Positions 61,292 to 64,000 of a DNA stretch of 64,000 nucleotides are shown here, one piece after another. The DNA comes from Novosphingobium sp. SG751A. GTDB taxonomy: Bacteria > Pseudomonadota > Alphaproteobacteria > Sphingomonadales > Sphingomonadaceae. The number at the start of each line of letters is the position of its first letter. Position 1 is the first letter of the stretch. A program made the translations under genes and the position numbers. Below the pieces are notes generated by a model. It searched no databases and had not been told where the DNA came from. It saw nothing but the letters and a program-made list of their open reading frames with translations. The DNA lies in contig NZ_JABGCB010000013.1 of NCBI RefSeq assembly GCF_013149295.1, forward strand, positions 62,001 through 126,000, written 5' to 3'.

Positions 61292-62793
61292 TGGCCGAGC
61301 TGATGCGGGCCAGCGGCGTCAAGAAGCGCTATGGCGGGGTCACCGCGCTGCATGGCGTGGATTTTGCCGTCGAGGCGGGCCGTGTCAGCGTGCTGATCGG
61401 CGAGAATGGCGCGGGCAAATCGACACTGATGCGCATTCTGGCGGGCATCGAAACGCCCAGCGAGGGCGAGGTCTATATCGACGGTGAACCGGTGCGGATG
61501 AACGGCGCGCGCGATGCGGCGGCGCGCGGCATCGGCATGGTGCATCAGGAATTGAACCTGTGCCCCAATCTCAGCGTGGCGGAAAATATCTTTCTGCTCG
61601 GTTCGCGAAAGGCCCTGCTCGACCGCCCGCGCGAAAGGGAAAAGGCGCGCGCCTTGTTGGCCCGTTTGCGGCAAAATATCGACCCCGACCGCCGCGTGGC
61701 GACGCTGAGCATCGGTGAGCAGCAGATCGTCGAGATCGCCAAGGCACTGGCCGAGGAATGCCGGGTGCTGATCCTTGACGAACCCACCTCCGCGCTCAGC
61801 GAGGCCGAGGTCGAGGTGCTCTTCGATGTCATCGGCGATCTGAAACGGTCGGGCGTAGGCATTGTCTATATCTCGCACCGGCTGGAGGAATTGCTGCGCG
61901 TGGGCGACAGCATCACGGTGATGCGCGATGGGCGTATCGTCGCGCGCGCCGAGGCGGCGGATACCTCGGTCGGCTGGATCATCGAACAAATGCTGGGCGA
62001 GGAAGGGCGGCTGGAGCGCGCCGACACACCCGCGCCGGAAGAAGGCGAGACGGTTCTGGCGATTTCGCACGTTTCGCGCCCCCGCGACCGGACTTCGGCC
62101 GCGCTGCACGATATTTCGATGGAGGCGCGCGGGGGCGGCATTGTCGCGCTTTACGGGCTGCTGGGGTCGGGGCGCACCGAATTGATGGAGGTCGCCTTTG
62201 GCGCCCGCGCGGCAAGCGATGGCACGATCACACTGAAGGGCGAGGACATCACCCGGCTTTCGATTGCGCAAAGGGTCAAGCGCGGCCTGCTTTTCGTTTC
62301 CGAGGATCGCAAGGCGCAGGGCCTGTTCGCCAATCTGGACGTGGGCCGCAATATGGCGGTCAGCGATCTGGCCAGCTTTGCGCAAAAGGGCGTGATCCGC
62401 AACGCCAGCGAGCAAGGCGCGGTGGGGCGGATGATCTCCCGGCTGGGGGTAAAAACCGCCTCGGCCCGCACGGCGATCACCGCGCTTTCGGGCGGCAATC
62501 AGCAAAAGGCGCTGATCGGGCGGGCGCTGATGCCCGGCCCTGCGGCCCTGCTGCTGGACGAGCCCACGCGCGGCATTGACGTTGGCGCGCGCAGCGAGGT
62601 TTTCGCCACGATCCGCCAATTGGCCGCCGATGGACTGGCCGTGGTCTTTTCCACCTCCGACGTGCTCGAAGCGCTGGCCGTGGCCGAAAGGGTCATCGTC
62701 ATCGCCAAGGGGCGCATCATCCTCGACATTCCGGTGGCGCAAGCGACCGAGGCGCGCCTGATCCGCGCCGCCAATGCGGCAGCAGCAGCATGA
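61291..62793 (+). CDS. Sugar ABC transporter ATP-binding protein (RbsA-type, double cassette)
   Basis: The 500-residue protein has two nucleotide-binding halves. The first has Walker A GENGAGKST, signature LSIGEQQIVEIAKAL and Walker B LILDEPTSAL. The second has a degenerate Walker A region (GLLGSGRTELM), signature LSGGNQQKALIGRAL and Walker B LLLDEPTRGIDVG. This is the RbsA/XylG layout. Start 61291 (ATG) follows the DUF2291 gene directly. It energises the permease at 62790. The periplasmic binding protein gene is not in the window. Confidence 0.9.
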   Translation: MAELMRASGVKKRYGGVTALHGVDFAVEAGRVSVLIGENGAGKSTLMRILAGIETPSEGEVYIDGEPVRMNGARDAAARGIGMVHQELNLCPNLSVAENIFLLGSRKALLDRPREREKARALLARLRQNIDPDRRVATLSIGEQQIVEIAKALAEECRVLILDEPTSALSEAEVEVLFDVIGDLKRSGVGIVYISHRLEELLRVGDSITVMRDGRIVARAEAADTSVGWIIEQMLGEEGRLERADTPAPEEGETVLAISHVSRPRDRTSAALHDISMEARGGGIVALYGLLGSGRTELMEVAFGARAASDGTITLKGEDITRLSIAQRVKRGLLFVSEDRKAQGLFANLDVGRNMAVSDLASFAQKGVIRNASEQGAVGRMISRLGVKTASARTAITALSGGNQQKALIGRALMPGPAALLLDEPTRGIDVGARSEVFATIRQLAADGLAVVFSTSDVLEALAVAERVIVIAKGRIILDIPVAQATEARLIRAANAAAAA

Positions 62794-63830
62794 CAGAAGG
62801 TAAGACATTGACGATGAGCGGCGCAGGTCAGGCAGTAGGCAAGGATTATGCGATGGCCCTGCTGCTGAAATTTCGCACGGTGCTGGCCTTGGTGCTGGTG
62901 GTGGCGATATTCTCGGTGCTGGCGCCCAATTTCCTGACCGTGGCCAATGCGCTGATCATGCTCAAACATATTGCCATTGTGGCCATTCTGGCGATCGGCA
63001 TGTCCTTTGTGATCCTGACGGGGGGCATCGACCTTTCGGTCGGCTCCATCGCGGGACTGGCCGGAATGGTGGCGGGCGCTTTGATCATCAATGGCCTGCC
63101 GCTGACGGCGTTGGGGGTCGTGGTCTATCCCTCGGTGCCGGCGGTGGTCGGGCTGGTCCTGCTGGTGGGCGTGGGCATCGGGCTGTTCAATGGGCTGCTC
63201 ATCAACCGGTTTCAGGTCGCGCCCTTCATCGCCACGCTGGGCACGCTTTACATGGCGCGGGGCGCAGCCATGCTGATGTCGAATGGCGAGACTTTTCCCA
63301 ATCTGATCGGCAATCCGGCGCTGGGCAATGAAGGCTTTTCGCGGATCGGCGCGGGGCTGTTGCTGGGCATTCCGGCGCCTGTGTGGCTGCTGGCGGTAAT
63401 TGCGGCGGGGGCTGCCTTTGTGGCCGGCTCCACCACCTTTGGCCGCCGCGTCTATGCCGTAGGCGGCAGCGAGCGCGCCGCGTTGCTCTCGGGCGTGCGG
63501 GTTACCCAAGTCAAATATGCGGTCTATGCGATTTCCGGCGCCATGGCGGCGCTGGTGGGCGTGCTGATCGCGTCCGATCTTGTGGCCGCCCATCCGGCCT
63601 CGGGCGAAAGCTTTGAACTCAACGGCATTGCCGCCGTAGTGCTGGGCGGGGCCTCGCTGACAGGCGGGCGCGGCACGATTGTCGGCACGCTGATCGGGGC
63701 CTGTGTCATCGGCGTGCTGGGTGACGGAATGGTCATGGTGGGGATCAGCGAATTCTGGCAGATGGTTATCAAAGGCGGCGTCATTGTGACGGCGGTGGTT
63801 CTTGACCGTCTGCAGGAAAGGCTTGGTTGA
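62790..63830 (+). CDS. Sugar ABC transporter permease (RbsC-type)
   Basis: The 346-residue permease has about 8-10 transmembrane segments and the RbsC motifs GGIDLSVGSIAGLAGM, GLFNGLLINRFQVAPFIATLGTLYMARG and GRRVYAVGGSERAALLSGV. GIAAVVLGGASLTGGRGT near the C-terminus is the conserved EAA-like region of this family. ATG 62790 overlaps the ATPase stop by 4 bases. Substrate class: pentose or related monosaccharide. Confidence 0.9.
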   Translation: MTEGKTLTMSGAGQAVGKDYAMALLLKFRTVLALVLVVAIFSVLAPNFLTVANALIMLKHIAIVAILAIGMSFVILTGGIDLSVGSIAGLAGMVAGALIINGLPLTALGVVVYPSVPAVVGLVLLVGVGIGLFNGLLINRFQVAPFIATLGTLYMARGAAMLMSNGETFPNLIGNPALGNEGFSRIGAGLLLGIPAPVWLLAVIAAGAAFVAGSTTFGRRVYAVGGSERAALLSGVRVTQVKYAVYAISGAMAALVGVLIASDLVAAHPASGESFELNGIAAVVLGGASLTGGRGTIVGTLIGACVIGVLGDGMVMVGISEFWQMVIKGGVIVTAVVLDRLQERLG

Positions 63831-63835
63831 CGATT

Positions 63836-64000
63836 ATGGCGAACGAAAAGGGCGCGGCGAAGAAGACGGCGGCGGGCAATCAGGACGAACCGCGTGGCGC
63901 ATTGCGCCGGTCCGAAGGCGGCACCGCCCGCTTTGCCGAAGGCCGCCGCGCCGAGATCATGGAATGGATCCGCGAAGAAGGCAGCGCCCGCGTGCGCGAA
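63836..64000 (+). CDS. DeoR family regulator, 3' part cut by the window edge
   Basis: ATG 63836 opens 55 codons without a stop. A Lys/Ala-rich start (MANEKGAAKKTAAG) precedes RRAEIMEWIREEGSARVRE, the beginning of a DeoR-type helix-turn-helix. It follows the permease by 5 bases. It probably represses the kinase/transketolase and transporter operons with a sugar phosphate as effector. Confidence 0.72.
   Translation, partial: MANEKGAAKKTAAGNQDEPRGALRRSEGGTARFAEGRRAEIMEWIREEGSARVRE

Overview
The window is high-GC DNA that looks like a member of the Sphingomonadales, probably Novosphingobium or a close relative. The reasons are three TonB-dependent receptors (TBDRs) in 64 kb, a UrcA-family protein, DUF6152/DUF6644 proteins, an alginate-export-type porin and secreted esterases. 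No rRNA, tRNA, CRISPR array, insertion sequence or prophage gene was recognised. The window reads as a chain of catabolic and uptake operons, most with 1-4 base start/stop overlaps.

Layout. (1) 1-8557: a pirin gene diverges from a LysR regulator. The regulator precedes an eight-gene plus-strand operon: YcaC-type hydrolase, XapX protein, YtcJ-type amidohydrolase with a Cys/His-rich tail, secreted VOC protein, DoxX-like protein, outer-membrane porin, YoaK-type protein and GNAT-like protein. Near-identical LysR-type boxes lie at 944-958 and 1923-1937. (2) 8561-18095, minus strand: leucine/branched-chain acid catabolism. Isovaleryl-CoA dehydrogenase, methylcrotonyl-CoA carboxylase beta and alpha, MaoC hydratase and CitE-like lyase are followed by the branched-chain 2-oxoacid dehydrogenase E1alpha, E1beta and E2. 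The gene order matches the Mycobacterium tuberculosis Rv2495c-Rv2502c region as I recall it. (3) 18199-22433, minus strand: TBDR, sterol-desaturase-like membrane protein and metallo-beta-lactamase-fold protein.

(4) 22994-32966, plus strand: an ABC transporter, a NikR-like regulator, two DUF1989 proteins, a urea-carboxylase-family enzyme and allophanate hydrolase. This is the architecture now linked to guanidine (or urea) assimilation. The regulator keeps the NikR fold but has lost three of four nickel ligands. The intergenic region holds two inverted repeats with the same core, ATTAC-N14-GTAAT, one on the TBDR side and one on the ABC side. I consider this the most interesting signal in the window: a self-contained, apparently metal-independent NikR-type regulon that may also include an outer-membrane receptor.

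(5) 32981-40709: a secreted beta-propeller, UrcA, small secreted proteins, a TPR-sulfotransferase, a second sterol desaturase paralogue with a small membrane partner, and a DUF6644/DUF6644/DUF6152 set next to a secreted protein of unknown function. (6) 40749-46933, minus strand: a redox-flavoured module (nDsbD-like domain, CXXCH protein, TlpA-like redoxin, cytochrome c) followed by a TBDR. (7) 47147-57217: LuxR-type regulator, serine hydrolase, a third TBDR, type-B carboxylesterase, Sde182/DUF1593 protein and a CE1-like esterase, which suggests plant-polymer breakdown. (8) 57260-64000: FGGY kinase and split transketolase on the minus strand, facing a DUF2291 lipoprotein, a ribose-type ABC ATPase and permease, and the start of a DeoR regulator. 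This is probably a pentose or branched-sugar (apiose-like) pathway that continues past the window edge.

Limits: all calls come from reading translated sequence and motifs. No database search, structure prediction or folding program was run.
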